Shown in pieces: positions 22,401 to 33,230 of a DNA stretch of 64,000 nt. The position numbers and the translations under genes were made by a program. Positions within the stretch are counted from its first letter, which is position 1. Every line of letters begins with the position of its first letter. This DNA is from Oncomelania hupensis (lineage: Eukaryota > Mollusca > Gastropoda > Littorinimorpha > Pomatiopsidae), in assembly GCA_036898135.1 (NCBI GenBank), contig CM072511.1, positions 33,934,139 to 33,998,138 on the forward strand, given 5' to 3'. The notes under the pieces are model-generated. The model was not told the origin of the DNA. It searched no databases and saw only the letters and a list, made by a program, of their open reading frames with translations.

Positions 22401-23314
22401 CATACCATTGTTTGTATTTATATATTCCTGTTATTATGTTACTTGTTCCCATACATTTGTCCAGTTGGTTATTGCATGACTGTTTATATTACACATGCGT
22501 TTCATGAAGAGTGGAACTTTAAGGAGTGTGGAACTGTGTGCCTGTATCAGAGTATGAAATGATCAGCATTTAAAATAGTTTCTTCTGTGTTCAAGAAGAA
22601 TGCCTTGATTCTAGTTGTTCGTATTGTTTTCTCTAAATCGGATGATGTCTCATATAGTAATTTATAATTCAATTCAGTTCAATTCAACAAATCTTTATTA
22701 CCTTTCACAAGGAACTATGACAAGCACTTGATCACTAAAATAAACAAAATAAAAATAAAAATAAAATACAAGTAAAAAATTAAAGATAGTATAATATTTG
22801 TTTAAAATCTCTATATCATGTAGGATACGATTATATATGCACACACACATACACGCTAATAATTTATATAGTAACTTATGTAATAGAATGTAAAACTAAA
22901 TCTCACAGACTCTAATGTGCATTAGAGAACCTGAATAAATTTGCAATGTGTGAGCGCATGCGTGTGGTATAAACTGTTTATCTGTCTATGCAAAACTATA
23001 ACATGTTTAATTACTTGGAACCTATTTTTTCTATCATCAACCAAACCTGGTACAATGGTAGGATGGCGTTTACAATATATATACAGTGAATGAATTGCCT
23101 CACCTCACCTCATAAACTTTATACATGTATGATGCATACATGAGTGAATGTAGGAGCCTTGGACTTTTCTTGAATCAATCTCAAGGTCCATAAATGATTA
23201 GCTCATCTCAATGTGAACTTGTAGAACTTTACCAAGTCAAGGAATCATACCTTGTAAATAACTTAGAAGGGATGAACTAACGAATTAAGATCTGCAGTTA
23301 GTGGGCTTATGATA
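22401..23314. other. Intergenic, probable LINE tail fragment
   Basis: Minus-strand sequence near 22672-22730 reads as a non-LTR 3' end (AATAAAGATTTGTTGAATTG). Nothing else was recognised. Confidence 0.4.
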
Positions 23315-23354
23315 TGTCCTATCCTATCCTATCCCATAATTTCCAAGTCGTTGG
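23315..23354 (-). repeat. LINE family A tail, left part, split by element 2
   Basis: Plus-strand tcctatcctatcctatccc and then aatttccaagtcgttgg is the reversed 3' end of family A. The rest of the same tail resumes after the LTR element at 30692 (gttggggcaccacagatt). Confidence 0.75.
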
Positions 23355-24968
23355 TGTCACAAAGAAAGGGGTTGGGGGAATGGAGGGTAAGCTCTTAATC
23401 TCTAGCGCTGTATTACCTCCTTTGTTAGGCTAATGGTGCGATGACATTCAAGAGAATTAAGGCTAGGGCTACTAACTAATTGAGAGACACTCAAAGGGTA
23501 GACGAGGAGGAAGGTACACTACACTAGTTGAGAAATTCGAACAAAGGCCAGTCTGGTTAAATGCAATTTCTAACTGTGAAGTTTATTTAAATCGAACTGG
23601 GTCGTGGATATTAAGTAATGCTAATAGTGAGTCACGGGGGGTAGCGTCTATATCAGTAGGGAGTAGCTCGGAGATATTCTGGGTGGTCGAGTTCTGGGGT
23701 ACTAGTGCTACTGTGGACTGATATCGTCATAGGGCAAGAGTGTATCTGGCTGGTTTCTGGCCAGATGATCTTCGAGTGGTGATGCTCGTGGGTCAATCAC
23801 TTAGCTGGCTATCGGAGGGCGGCGGTTGATCCAAGATAGTCTGGGTGTCACTTGACCAGGCTTTAGCGTGGGTTCAGTGGCGATGCGGGTCAGTCGGTCA
23901 CGCGGTGACGCAATGACCACGAGTGCTTGTCTTGTGGGAGGTACAGGAGTAGAATCCAGCTTTCGTTGCTAGCTGTCTAGGAAATGGCGAAGTTCAGAGT
24001 AACGCTTCTCGTTGACTCCCTGGGTTGTCAGGGGCCTGCAGCGGGTCAGCGACTTGGAGATGATACAGGGCCGGGGTAATTCGCCCGGTACAGGAGCCGT
24101 CTGTAACGCAATACAGACTCTGTATCAGCGGGGGGATAGGTGTAGCCTGGGTTCAGCGCCTGTTGCGCGAGTTTGCCCATTCCGATTTCAAATTGGCTGA
24201 CCGGTCAAGGTTGATCCGGCGCATATACCAACAGTCAAACAAGGCAACTAGGTTTATGGGGCCAATGTGGTGCTTACTGGCAGCCGCTTAATACATGATA
24301 CCTTCGGCGCATTGAGATGGGGGTAGTGGCAACAGGGGCAAATATTTATTGGGAGCAAGGGGGGAAGCAAATGGAGTGGGTACAGGACAGAGGGGTTGTA
24401 AGCAAGGGTTGTACTGGGGACTTTAATCTATGTGGAGGGGCAGCATGGCATGGGATATTTACACATGGGGCTAACATGGAGCATACAAGTATAAATTCAA
24501 ACATGTCATGGGTCGTATACAAGGTAGAAAATATGTGCAAGGAATAAATACAAGTCACAGCAACACATCAAGGCAAAACTATAAACATGAACATACATAT
24601 CGACAGGACGTATGAACAGGTTGGGCGAACGACGGGTGATGGGTCTACTACATGACAAAGAGTAAGTTTCCTCTCTTACCTTGACTGAGACGGGTGGAAG
24701 CACACGAGTACTGCCGTAGCTCAGAGGTCGCCCGGTGATGGAGACGTGTCTTCGGACAAGTTGTGGCTTCAAGGCTGGAGGTTTTTCGACTGACTCCGAG
24801 TCTAGCTGTGTTTCAGGCTTTAACAGGGGTTCCCCGAGGGGCGGGGCTTAAGCGAGTTGGCGAGCGAGCCTGTTAGGGATGACTGGTTGTGTGGAGATAG
24901 TCGCTGGCTGTGTGTGTGATGACTGTTGGCAGCCTAGCTCAAGAGGTTCGATTGTACGCCTCGTCACA
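23355..24968 (-). repeat. 3' LTR of element 2 (left copy)
   Basis: On the minus strand it starts TGTGACGAGGCG and ends CTTTGTGACA. The right copy is 29072-30691. The stop of the Gag-Pol frame lies inside it. Confidence 0.94.
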
Positions 24969-27900
24969 GAGGCCCCCCCAAGGAAAAAGGCGAGGTCGTA
25001 GGCCTCGATTGAGACGCGGCCAATCAGCTCTGAGGTCGGCAGCCGGGTGAGACGATGGTTGGAGATGATCCGGGTGATGCGGGGCGATGCGGGGTTCCTG
25101 GTAGTCTATGGCGGATGCCCAAGGCTGGGGTCCGCGGAGCTGCCGGGTCTCGGCTACGGTTAGCGGGCGGCGGCGGGTATGAAGGCTGGGGCGTCGGCCC
25201 TCAGTGGGGACTCGACGGAGTCTGTTGCGGGGTGGCGGCTGACGAAGTCCGGCGCGGGGGCGGTGTTTTCCGCGGGGCTTGCGTGGCGGCGTTCTATCGG
25301 AGACGTGGTGAGAACGGGGTGGAGCGATGACTCCGGCTGTTGGCGGAGCCTCTTCTTCTGTCCTTACTACCTGCTGCTGGGATAGCGGGACGGGGTATGG
25401 TTTCTGTCGGACGGGAGTGGGGTCCGTCAGGGTTAGTTGGACTTCCTCTAGGTCCGTCCTCCCAGGAATGTCGGTGAGGACTTCCCTGTATTCTGCTACG
25501 AAGGCGCGTAGTTGGCGTTGCTGGCCGGCGGGGAGTGAGGGGTCCAGAGATACGTCCCGGAAGGATTCCTTCCCTTTTAGCGGAAATTCGGCGACGCCGG
25601 TCTCTGTACCGTCTACTTCGACGGCCAGCGCGACCGTGAGTAGCGAGTGGGAGTCTGGGGCGATTGCGGGTTGCTCCAGGTACCGCTTGAGCGAGTTGAT
25701 GTGGTGGGTCCTGGGCTTTCCGCCTACCTCGATGCGATAAGTGGTGCATGAGAGCTTCTCCAGCACCGGGTAGGGTCCCTGCCAAGCTATGTCTAGCTTG
25801 TTCGTGCCGCTGGGGAGAAGCAGTAGAACCTGGTCTCCTACCTGTAGTTCTCGGTCCCGGGCGCGGCGGTTATGATAGCGGGCTTGTCTCTCTCTCGCCT
25901 TCTTCAGGTTGGCGGAGGCGGCTTTCCATGTGGCCTTGAGAGTCTCCTGGAGCTTGGTGACGTATTTCGTGGCGTCGACCGGTGCCTCGTCCAGTTTGGC
26001 GTCGGTCCAGCTACGTCGTAAGGCGGCTAGAGGTCCGGAGAGGGGTCTCCCAAAAAGCAACGTGGTAGGCGTGTATCCGGTGGAGGTGTGCGGGGTCTCT
26101 CGATACGCGAAGAGTGCTGACGGGACGTAGGTGTCCCACGCTTCGGGCTGTTCGTCGGCGATCTTGCGGATAATCGAGATGAGAGTCCCGTTCAGGCGCT
26201 CGACCTGTCCGTTGCTAGCGGGGTGGTAGGGTGGAGTACGGATATGACGAATGCGAAGTAGTTGGAAAACTTCCTGCATGAGTTTTCCGGTGAACTGGGA
26301 CCCGTTGTCGGTCAAGATGTTGTCCGGGAATCCGACTCGTGTGAATATGGTGACGAGCGCGTCGGCGACTCGGGCGGCGTCAATCTTCGGTAGTGGTACG
26401 GCCTCACACCACATAGAGCAAGCGTCGACAAGGGTAAGCAGATACTGGTTCCGCTTCTTGGTCCGCGGAAGGGGTCCTACTATGTCGACTGCCACTCGTT
26501 GGAAGGGTGTCCCGACGACTACGGTGGGGCTGATAGTGACCGGTACGGTGTGATGGCGGGGCGAGTATCGTTGGCACTGGCGACAGGACTTGACGTAGCG
26601 CTTCACGTCTTCGGTCATCCCGGGCCAGTGGTACTGAGCGCTGATGCGTAGAGTGGTGGCTCCTATGCCCATATGTCCACTTAGGGGCATGCTATGGCCA
26701 AGTTCCAGGACTTGGGGGCGAAGAGACGCAGGTACGACGAGTTGCGAATGGTCGTCCTTCTGACGGAAAAGCAGTCCGTCCTCGACGAAAAAGTCTCCGG
26801 ACTTGGGTGGAGTGCGTGCGGCGGGAAGTTTTCCGTAGCACTTGCGGAGGGTGACGTCGTCTTCTTGGGCCTTCCGGATCTGTTCCGGCATCTGGTTGGG
26901 GATCGGGGGTGGTGTCGCGGCTGTTTTCGCCTGGGCGCGCGTCTGGACGGCGGCCATCGACTCCACAGGCTGGGGCGGCATACCCAAGAATACGTAGCGG
27001 CATCCTAGGATCAAGTCATATAGGGGCTGGTCCATCACGGCAGCTTGAATGGTTCCCGTGACGTATCGGCTGGTGACTTGGATCCGGGCTATAGGGAGCG
27101 TGGTGCTGGGCTGAGACGCGTCGGCCAACTTCAGGGTGATAGTTTCGCCGGTCAGGTCTTGCTCCCTGATGAGCGAGCGGCGGACGACGGCGTCGAAGGT
27201 GAGTCCAGTGTCGTATAGACAGTGGGCTGGGCGATCGTTGACGGTCACTTGCTCGGTGACGGCCGGTCGATCTGTGGGAGTGACGACGGGGGTTACCGGG
27301 TTCCCGTCGGGAGTAACTTGGCGTAGGGCCAATACGGTGCCTTGTTTGCGACGCTGGTCGCTGATGCGGCGAAAACATTTCTCTCGGGTGTGTCCTCGGC
27401 GCTGGCAGTAGCCGCAGTAGAGCTCTGTGCTCCGCTTCCCAGGCTCTGCTCCGGGGTTTGGGCGTCCTTTAGGCGGGAGTGGATGGTGGTTCGCTGGCGG
27501 GACTGGCCGGCGAGGCTGGTGGCGGGTATCTGGTGACGAGGGTGCGGGGGGATCCCGGCGAGGCTGTCTGTCGTCGGGGTGGGCGGTAAGGTAGCGGTCC
27601 GCGACGATGATAAGGTCCTCTAGTCGGGCGGCTCCCTGTTCGGCGGCGAAAGTCCGAAGTTCCGCTGGCATTGTCCCTCGGAGTTGCTCGGCTAGCATCA
27701 ATTCGAGCAGTCCGTCGTACGTTTTTGGTTCGTCCGTTTGCTCTATCCATTTGTCCCGTAGAGTAGCTAGCCGGTCGGCGAATTGCGTAAACTTCTCCCC
27801 TTTCTCTCTCCGGGAGTTCCGGAAATTCTTGCGGTAGTGCTCACCTGAGAGCTCAAATCCATGCAGTAGAGCTTTCTTGAGGGCGGGGTAGTCGCCCTCC

Positions 27901-28688
27901 TCGGAAGTCGGCGTCTTGGCCAGGATTTCATAGGCCTTCCCCTTAAGGCCATGACTAAGCTTGCGATACCAGTACTGGGGGTCAAGGCCGTTTTCTCCCG
28001 CGACTCTCTCGAATCGGGCAAGATAAACTTCAATCGATTCGTCCCGTTCGACGAATGGGTCCAGGGGGAAGTTCATCCCCGGAATCGGCGGGGGGATTGC
28101 GGATAATCCGGCGCTGGCGGCGAAGCTGGGGGCGATGAGCGAGAAGTCTTCGCTCACGGGCGATGCGATGCCTAGATCGCGGCGATCGCGCTCAAGCTGG
28201 AGGAGTGCTTGGCGCCGTTCGAGCTCCTTGTCCTTCCTCTTCTCCTCAAGTGCCGCGACCCTCTCGTCCTCCTCCTTCCTCCGTGCGGCGGCCCTCTCCT
28301 CCTCTGCTATCCTCTCCTTCGCCTCCTCTCTTCTCCGCTCGGCGGCTCTCTCCTCCTGGGCTACCCTCTCTTTCTCCCCTTCCCTCCTCCGTTCGGCGGC
28401 TCTCTCCTCCTCCGCTATCTTCCGAGCGGCGGCTCTTTCCTCCGCGGCGAGGCGCTCTTTTTCCTCCTCCTTCTTCCGGGCGGCGGCCCGTTCTTCCGCG
28501 GCGAGGCGCTCCTTCTCCTCCTCTTTCTTTGCCTCTCGCTCTTTGGCCCTCTCTTCCCTCTTCAACTTTTCCTCGGCCACGTCCGCATCTACGTTAGCCA
28601 GGACGTAGTCCTTGAGTTCGGTGCCGGCGAGCCCTAGGCTCTCGCCAATACTCTTGTACTTAAGCGCAAGCTCTCCCCGGTCGGCCAT
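24939..28688 (-). CDS. Gag-protease-integrase polyprotein with truncated RT (element 2)
   Basis: A single 1,249-residue frame from ATG 28688. Residues ~30-170 are a repetitive Glu/Arg/Ala coiled coil (units like AEERAAARRKEEE). A CX2CX4HX4C knuckle follows (CGYCQRRGHTREKC, about 27378-27420), then protease with YDTGL (DTG at 27204-27212) and LILG. Integrase then has [20 protein letters not shown] and QVERLNG (DD35E spacing exact), plus a GPYPV module. RT begins with PVRQKPYPVP but is lost after residue ~1122 (near 25320). The remaining ~127 residues are proline/arginine-rich out-of-frame translation into the LTR. GC-rich, unlike its surroundings. In another frame an FVSRHP-like piece suggests the RNase H end survives. 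Confidence 0.88.
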   Translation of the reverse strand: MADRGELALKYKSIGESLGLAGTELKDYVLANVDADVAEEKLKREERAKEREAKKEEEKERLAAEERAAARKKEEEKERLAAEERAAARKIAEEERAAERRREGEKERVAQEERAAERRREEAKERIAEEERAAARRKEEDERVAALEEKRKDKELERRQALLQLERDRRDLGIASPVSEDFSLIAPSFAASAGLSAIPPPIPGMNFPLDPFVERDESIEVYLARFERVAGENGLDPQYWYRKLSHGLKGKAYEILAKTPTSEEGDYPALKKALLHGFELSGEHYRKNFRNSRREKGEKFTQFADRLATLRDKWIEQTDEPKTYDGLLELMLAEQLRGTMPAELRTFAAEQGAARLEDLIIVADRYLTAHPDDRQPRRDPPAPSSPDTRHQPRRPVPPANHHPLPPKGRPNPGAEPGKRSTELYCGYCQRRGHTREKCFRRISDQRRKQGTVLALRQVTPDGNPVTPVVTPTDRPAVTEQVTVNDRPAHCLYDTGLTFDAVVRRSLIREQDLTGETITLKLADASQPSTTLPIARIQVTSRYVTGTIQAAVMDQPLYDLILGCRYVFLGMPPQPVESMAAVQTRAQAKTAATPPPIPNQMPEQIRKAQEDDVTLRKCYGKLPAARTPPKSGDFFVEDGLLFRQKDDHSQLVVPASLRPQVLELGHSMPLSGHMGIGATTLRISAQYHWPGMTEDVKRYVKSCRQCQRYSPRHHTVPVTISPTVVVGTPFQRVAVDIVGPLPRTKKRNQYLLTLVDACSMWCEAVPLPKIDAARVADALVTIFTRVGFPDNILTDNGSQFTGKLMQEVFQLLRIRHIRTPPYHPASNGQVERLNGTLISIIRKIADEQPEAWDTYVPSALFAYRETPHTSTGYTPTTLLFGRPLSGPLAALRRSWTDAKLDEAPVDATKYVTKLQETLKATWKAASANLKKARERQARYHNRRARDRELQVGDQVLLLLPSGTNKLDIAWQGPYPVLEKLSCTTYRIEVGGKPRTHHINSLKRYLEQPAIAPDSHSLLTVALAVEVDGTETGVAEFPLKGKESFRDVSLDPSLPAGQQRQLRAFVAEYREVLTDIPGRTDLEEVQLTLTDPTPVRQKPYPVPLSQQQVVRTEEEAPPTAGVIAPPRSHHVSDRTPPRKPRGKHRPRAGLRQPPPRNRLRRVPTEGRRPSLHTRRRPLTVAETRQLRGPQPWASAIDYQEPRIAPHHPDHLQPSSHPAADLRADWPRLNRGLRPRLFPWGGLCDEAYNRTS
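24969..24979 (-). other. Polypurine tract of element 2
   Basis: On the minus strand, GGGGGGGCCTC directly precedes the 3' LTR. It is the likely plus-strand primer site. Confidence 0.6.
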
Positions 28689-29045
28689 GGTAAGGGAGGT
28701 GACTTACCCTGAAAAGTCCTAACCGGAATGAGGGGCGCACACAAGGGGGTACACTGACGGAAAACAACAAGGGGGTGGGCAGAATGAGCTACGATGAAAC
28801 TGCACAGGGGCGAATACAACACAACACAACCACAAAGACAAAATGCGATCAATCAAAATTCAAAAATGAATGCAAGAAAAAACCCTTTTCGAGACACCAC
28901 CATTCGGAAAAGCCAGTAAGGGACCTATGGGGCTATGCTATCTACTACCTAGGCTTAGAGGGCTGGGTCCTATCTATACTGGGCTGGGGTGGAATTTAAG
29001 CTAAGTCCTTAGTCTCGTCAAGTTGGGATGGGAACCTAAGTCTTT
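28689..29045 (-). other. 5' leader of element 2
   Basis: Untranslated region between the primer site and the Gag start. It includes a near-duplicate of the taagtctttagtctcgtc segment at 29001-29020. No frame was recognised. Confidence 0.6.
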
Positions 29046-29064
29046 AGTCTCGTCGGGGTCGCCA
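29046..29064 (-). other. Primer binding site, tRNA-Trp-like
   Basis: Minus strand TGGCGACCCCGACGAGACT begins seven bases after the 5' LTR. It resembles the tRNA-Trp complement TGGTGACCCCGACGTGATT used by other gypsy elements such as CsRn1, with about three mismatches. The tRNA assignment is tentative. Confidence 0.55.
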
Positions 29065-29071
29065 AAGTTAA

Positions 29072-30691
29072 TGTCACAAAGAAAGGGGTTGGGGGAATGG
29101 AGGGTAAGCTCTTAATCTCTAGCGCTGTATTACCTCCTTTGTTATGCTAATGGTGCGATGACATTCAAGAGAATTAAGGCTAGGGCTTCTAACTAATTGA
29201 GAGACACTCAAAGGGTAGACGAGGAGGAAGGTACACTACACTAGTTGAGAAATTCGAACAAAGGCCAGTCTGGTTAAATGCAATTTCTAACTGTGAAGTT
29301 TATTTAAATCGAACTGGGTCGTGGATATTAAGTAATGCTAATAGTGAGTCACGGGGGTAGCGTCTATATCAGTAGGGAGTAGCTCGGAGATATTCTGGGT
29401 GGTCGAGTTCTGGGGTACTAGTGCTACTGTGGACTGATATCGTCATAGGGCAAGAGTGTATCTGGCTGGTTTCTGGCCAGATGATCTTCGAGTGGTGATG
29501 CTCGTGGGTCAATCACTTAGCTGGCTATCGGAGGGCGGCGGTTGATCCAAGATAGTCTGGGTGGTCACTTGACCAGGCTTTAGCGTGGGTTCAGTGGCGA
29601 TGCGGGTCAGTCGGTCACGCGGTGACGCAATGACCACGAGTGCTTGTCTTGTGGGAGGTACAGGAGTAGAATCCAGCTTTCGTTGCTAGCTGTCTAGGAA
29701 ATGGCGAAGTTCAGAGTAACGCTTCTCGTTGACTCCCTGGGTTGTCAGGGGCCTGCAGCGGGTCAGCGACTTGGAGATGATACAGGGCCGGGGTAATTCG
29801 CCCGGTACAGGAGCCGTCTGTAACGCAATACAGACTCTGTATCAGCGGGGGATAGGTGTAGCCTGGGTTCAGCGCCTGTTGCGCGAGTTTGCCCATTCCG
29901 ATTTCAAATTGGCTGACCGGTCAAGGTTGATCCGGCGCATATACCAACAGTCAAACAAGGCAACTAGGTTTATGGGGCCAATGTGGTGCTTACTGGCAGC
30001 CGCTTAATACATGATACCTTCGGCGCATTGAGATGGGGATAGTGGCAACAGGGGCAAATATTTATACATTGGGAGCAAGGGGGGAAGCAAATGGAGTGGG
30101 TACAGGACAGAGGGGTTGTAAGCAAGGGTTGTACTGGGGACTTTAATCTATGTGGAGGGGCAGCATGGCATGGGATATTTACACATGGGGCTAACATGGA
30201 GCATACAAGTATAAATTCAAACATGTCATGGGTCGTATACAAGGTAGAAAATATGTGCAAGGAATAAATACAAGTCACAGCAACACATCAAGGCAAAACT
30301 ATAAACATGAACATACATATCGACAGGACGTATGAACAGGTTGGGCGAACGACGGGTGATGGGTCTACTATGTACATGACAAAGAGTAAGTTTCCTCTCT
30401 TACCTTGACTGAGACGGGTGGAAGCACACGAGTACTGCCGTAGCTCAGAGGTCGCCCGGTGATGGAGACGTGTCTTCGGACAAGTTGTGGCTTCAAGGCT
30501 GGAGGTTTTTCGACTGACTCCGAGTCTAGCTGTGTTTCAGGCTTTAACAGGGGTTCCCCGAGGGGCGGGGCTTAAGCGAGTTGGCGAGCGAGCCTGTTAG
30601 GGATGACTGGTTGTGTGGAGATAGTCGCTGGCTGTGTGTGTGATGACTGTTGGCAGCCTAGCTCAGAGGTTCGATTGTACGCCTCGTCACA
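29072..30691 (-). repeat. 5' LTR of element 2 (right copy)
   Basis: Direct repeat of 23355-24968. Its extra bases include two short insertions (tacat near 30064 and tgta near 30370). Confidence 0.94.
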
Positions 30692-30720
30692 GTTGGGGCA
30701 CCACAGATTGTTTAACCACA
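30692..30720 (-). repeat. LINE family A tail, right part
   Basis: gttggggcaccacagattg continues the reversed family A 3' end interrupted at 23354. It confirms the LTR element landed in an existing LINE tail. Confidence 0.7.
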
Positions 30721-31666
30721 AGAATGTCACAAATTAAATGTACATATTAGCACAACTGTGCATGTTACATTTATTGATTTTTGCTTCATCTACTGAAACA
30801 ACTAGAAGAGAAGCATTAAAATAAAAGAGATAATTAGAATCATCAAAATAAAAGTGATTATCAAAATGAAGAGGGTGTATTACTATTAGGGATGATGTTA
30901 ACCAGAAGAGGGATCAGTTGAAGAAAATGTGGTTGAGAACAATTTCAAGCTTACAAAAAGAATTGTCACAAATTATTAAAACAAATAGTGAAATACACAC
31001 ACACACACACACCCACGCACAAACGCACCCACCCACACACACCCTCACACACACCAAAAATAAAGAAGCAAACGAAAGCACTGTAAAGACATTGTACATA
31101 ATTCCACTGCTTTTGATGACTTAGCAATCAACAGTGTGATCATTTATGCCAAGATGCCAAGGATGAGCAAGCTCATCAATGTGACCTTTTTTGCTCTGTA
31201 GTTAAATGGTCACCAACACAAATACAAATCGTTTGGAAGGCTCAGCCTGAGAACATTAGCTAAATTTAACATTCATAATTTTGGCATGACAACCGCTTTC
31301 ATTGGTAAGTGGGTGCCCAAAACCTGAGCACACCCCCCCCCCTCCCCCCACAAAGCTGATCTATGTGTCAAACAATGACTTTGATGAAAGGGATGCAAAA
31401 TCGCACACGGGTACACTGATACATAAACTGATAAATTATAAAATATAAGCAAAGATGCCCTCTCCTTCCCCCTCCCATTCTAATATAGACTTAAATTCAA
31501 AATATGAAAATAAAATAAATAAAATAAAATAAATAATGTATTTTAAAAAAAATTCTTACAAATAGCATATATTTGTGTACAAAATTAAAATACCTTTAAA
31601 AAAGTGTTACCCAATATATACAAACATTTTTGTTTGTAAAATTTTATGATTAGGACTGGGAGCCAC
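30721..31666. other. Intergenic, microsatellite and AT-rich DNA
   Basis: Contains a (CA)n-rich patch at 30996-31053 and a C-run at 31332-31348. No gene was recognised. Confidence 0.5.
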
Positions 31667-31905
31667 ATTAATAATAATAAATAATAACGGATTTTTATAT
31701 AGCGGGTACTCCAGCCTATGACCAGACTCACCATGCTTTACATAGTCATTACATATAAATACATGCACTCGATAAAACATCACTTTTGCTACAATACACC
31801 AAAGATGGAACAGTAAAGGTACAGGCTATTTACAACTATGTACATAATTACAAAAAAAGACCGAAATAGACTATTTACAAATATGTGCACAAATGACAAA
31901 AAAGA
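31667..31905 (-). repeat. L2-like LINE 3' end fragment
   Basis: The reverse complement matches 38,640-38,885: gctggagtacccgctatata, aaaatccgtta and a TTA-type tail, plus the upstream tacatagttgtaaatag units. It is a short 5'-truncated copy without coding sequence. Confidence 0.8.
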
Positions 31906-32738
31906 CAGACATTAGCCTGGCAAATAGTTGTAACTCAGTACAATTCCCGGAACCTTTATCAGCGAAAAGGTTAATCGTCTGTGTTCGAGTTTTTTTCTTT
32001 CAGTAAATTGCGAGTGCCTACGGTAAAGGCTAAAGATAGGCAAAGAACGTACTGCTAGCTATATATATAATATAGTGCGTGTGTACGGATGGTAACTGCC
32101 CAAGGGAGACAACAACTAGGATCAACAAAAATATCCACAACTCTGAATCCTATTTATGTTCTAAATGCCAAAATAAATGGGTTACAAATTAGAGAGGTTA
32201 TACTATAAATAGCAGTGGACCTATAATCTGTTGATGATTTCACTGACCTCAACGACTGTATGAAACGAAACTGTATTGCAGGTCTCGTAAAATTGCAGGA
32301 TCTGCTAATTTCGGTCGCTGCGAAATTTGATAAAGAAAAACAGTCACAAAACGAAGTTTTCACTCAATTTTAAGCCTGCTGATTCCAACTTTCATTGAGA
32401 TCACGACAAAATGCATTCTGTTCCCCTCTGTCACAGCAGCCTAACTCCAACAGACACAAAACTTCGTCTTTCGACCTCACACTTTCGATGTCTCGTGTTG
32501 TTGTGTGTCCTTGACCCGGATGTTATGAGAAGGGGGCGCAATCATATGACTGCTCGTTCTCTATGGAAATAAACAGCAAACTTTTTGAATTTCTTCCTTC
32601 AGCAATATCCAGGATCCACTTTTCCTCCCTTCTTCTTTCAGAGATCATCTTCTTCATTTAAACTACTTGGATTCAAACATGTTTTCGTTTTATTTATTTA
32701 TACTATAGTTAATTAATTAATTATTTGCTGCTGCTGCT
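31906..32738. other. Intergenic, nothing recognised
   Basis: No gene or repeat family was identified. A 69-codon minus-strand frame at 32154-32363 has no homology that I recognise. Confidence 0.45.
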
Positions 32739-32740
32739 GC

Positions 32741-32832
<92 letters not shown>
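32739..32832. repeat. (TTA)n microsatellite
   Basis: About 31 uninterrupted TTA units preceded by GCT repeats. Possibly the tail of a decayed LINE. Confidence 0.95.
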
Positions 32833-32835
<3 letters not shown>

Positions 32836-33090
32836 TAATTTACAAATTAATTAATTTACTAATTAATGTTGAATTATAAGAATCACTGTCCGTACCACTG
32901 ATCTAAAAGATTTAGTTCAGTGGTCCGTACCAATAAGCTCAGGCTCTCCAACTGCTGGACAATACATAATTATGTTCAGTAAGGAAACCTGTCCATATAA
33001 AGGAGGAGGAGGAAGAAGAAAAAGAAGAATTAGAAGGAATAATTATTTTTGTACTAGTGAGTCTATTATTCATCTTTACATTGGAGAAAA

Positions 33091-33113
33091 CACACACACA
33101 CACACACCCACAC

Positions 33114-33161
<48 letters not shown>

Positions 33162-33192
33162 AACCCACACACGCGCGCGCGCACACACACAA
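33091..33192. repeat. (AC)n microsatellite
   Basis: CA/AC dinucleotides with a short CCCA interruption and a GCGCGC block near 33173. Confidence 0.95.
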
Positions 33193-33230
33193 CCCATTTT
33201 CTTTTGTTTTTAGATTAGTATTTAAAAATA

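Larger units (their letters stand above)
23355..30691 (-). mobile_element. LTR retrotransposon, Gmr1-like Ty3/gypsy, internally deleted
   Basis: A 7,337-base element on the minus strand. The LTRs are 1,614 bases (left, 3') and 1,620 bases (right, 5') and differ at about nine sites, mostly small indels. Target duplication GTTGG lies at 23350-23354 and 30692-30696. One long frame encodes Gag, protease and integrase in that order. Reverse transcriptase is cut off near its start and RNase H is nearly gone, so the copy cannot make its own RT and is non-autonomous. The target was an older LINE family A tail. Confidence 0.93.

Noticed and set aside
25055..28637. Many plus-strand frames over element 2
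   Set aside because: They are antisense shadows of the GC-rich Gag-Pol frame. Proline/serine-rich translations reflect the complement of the coiled coil.
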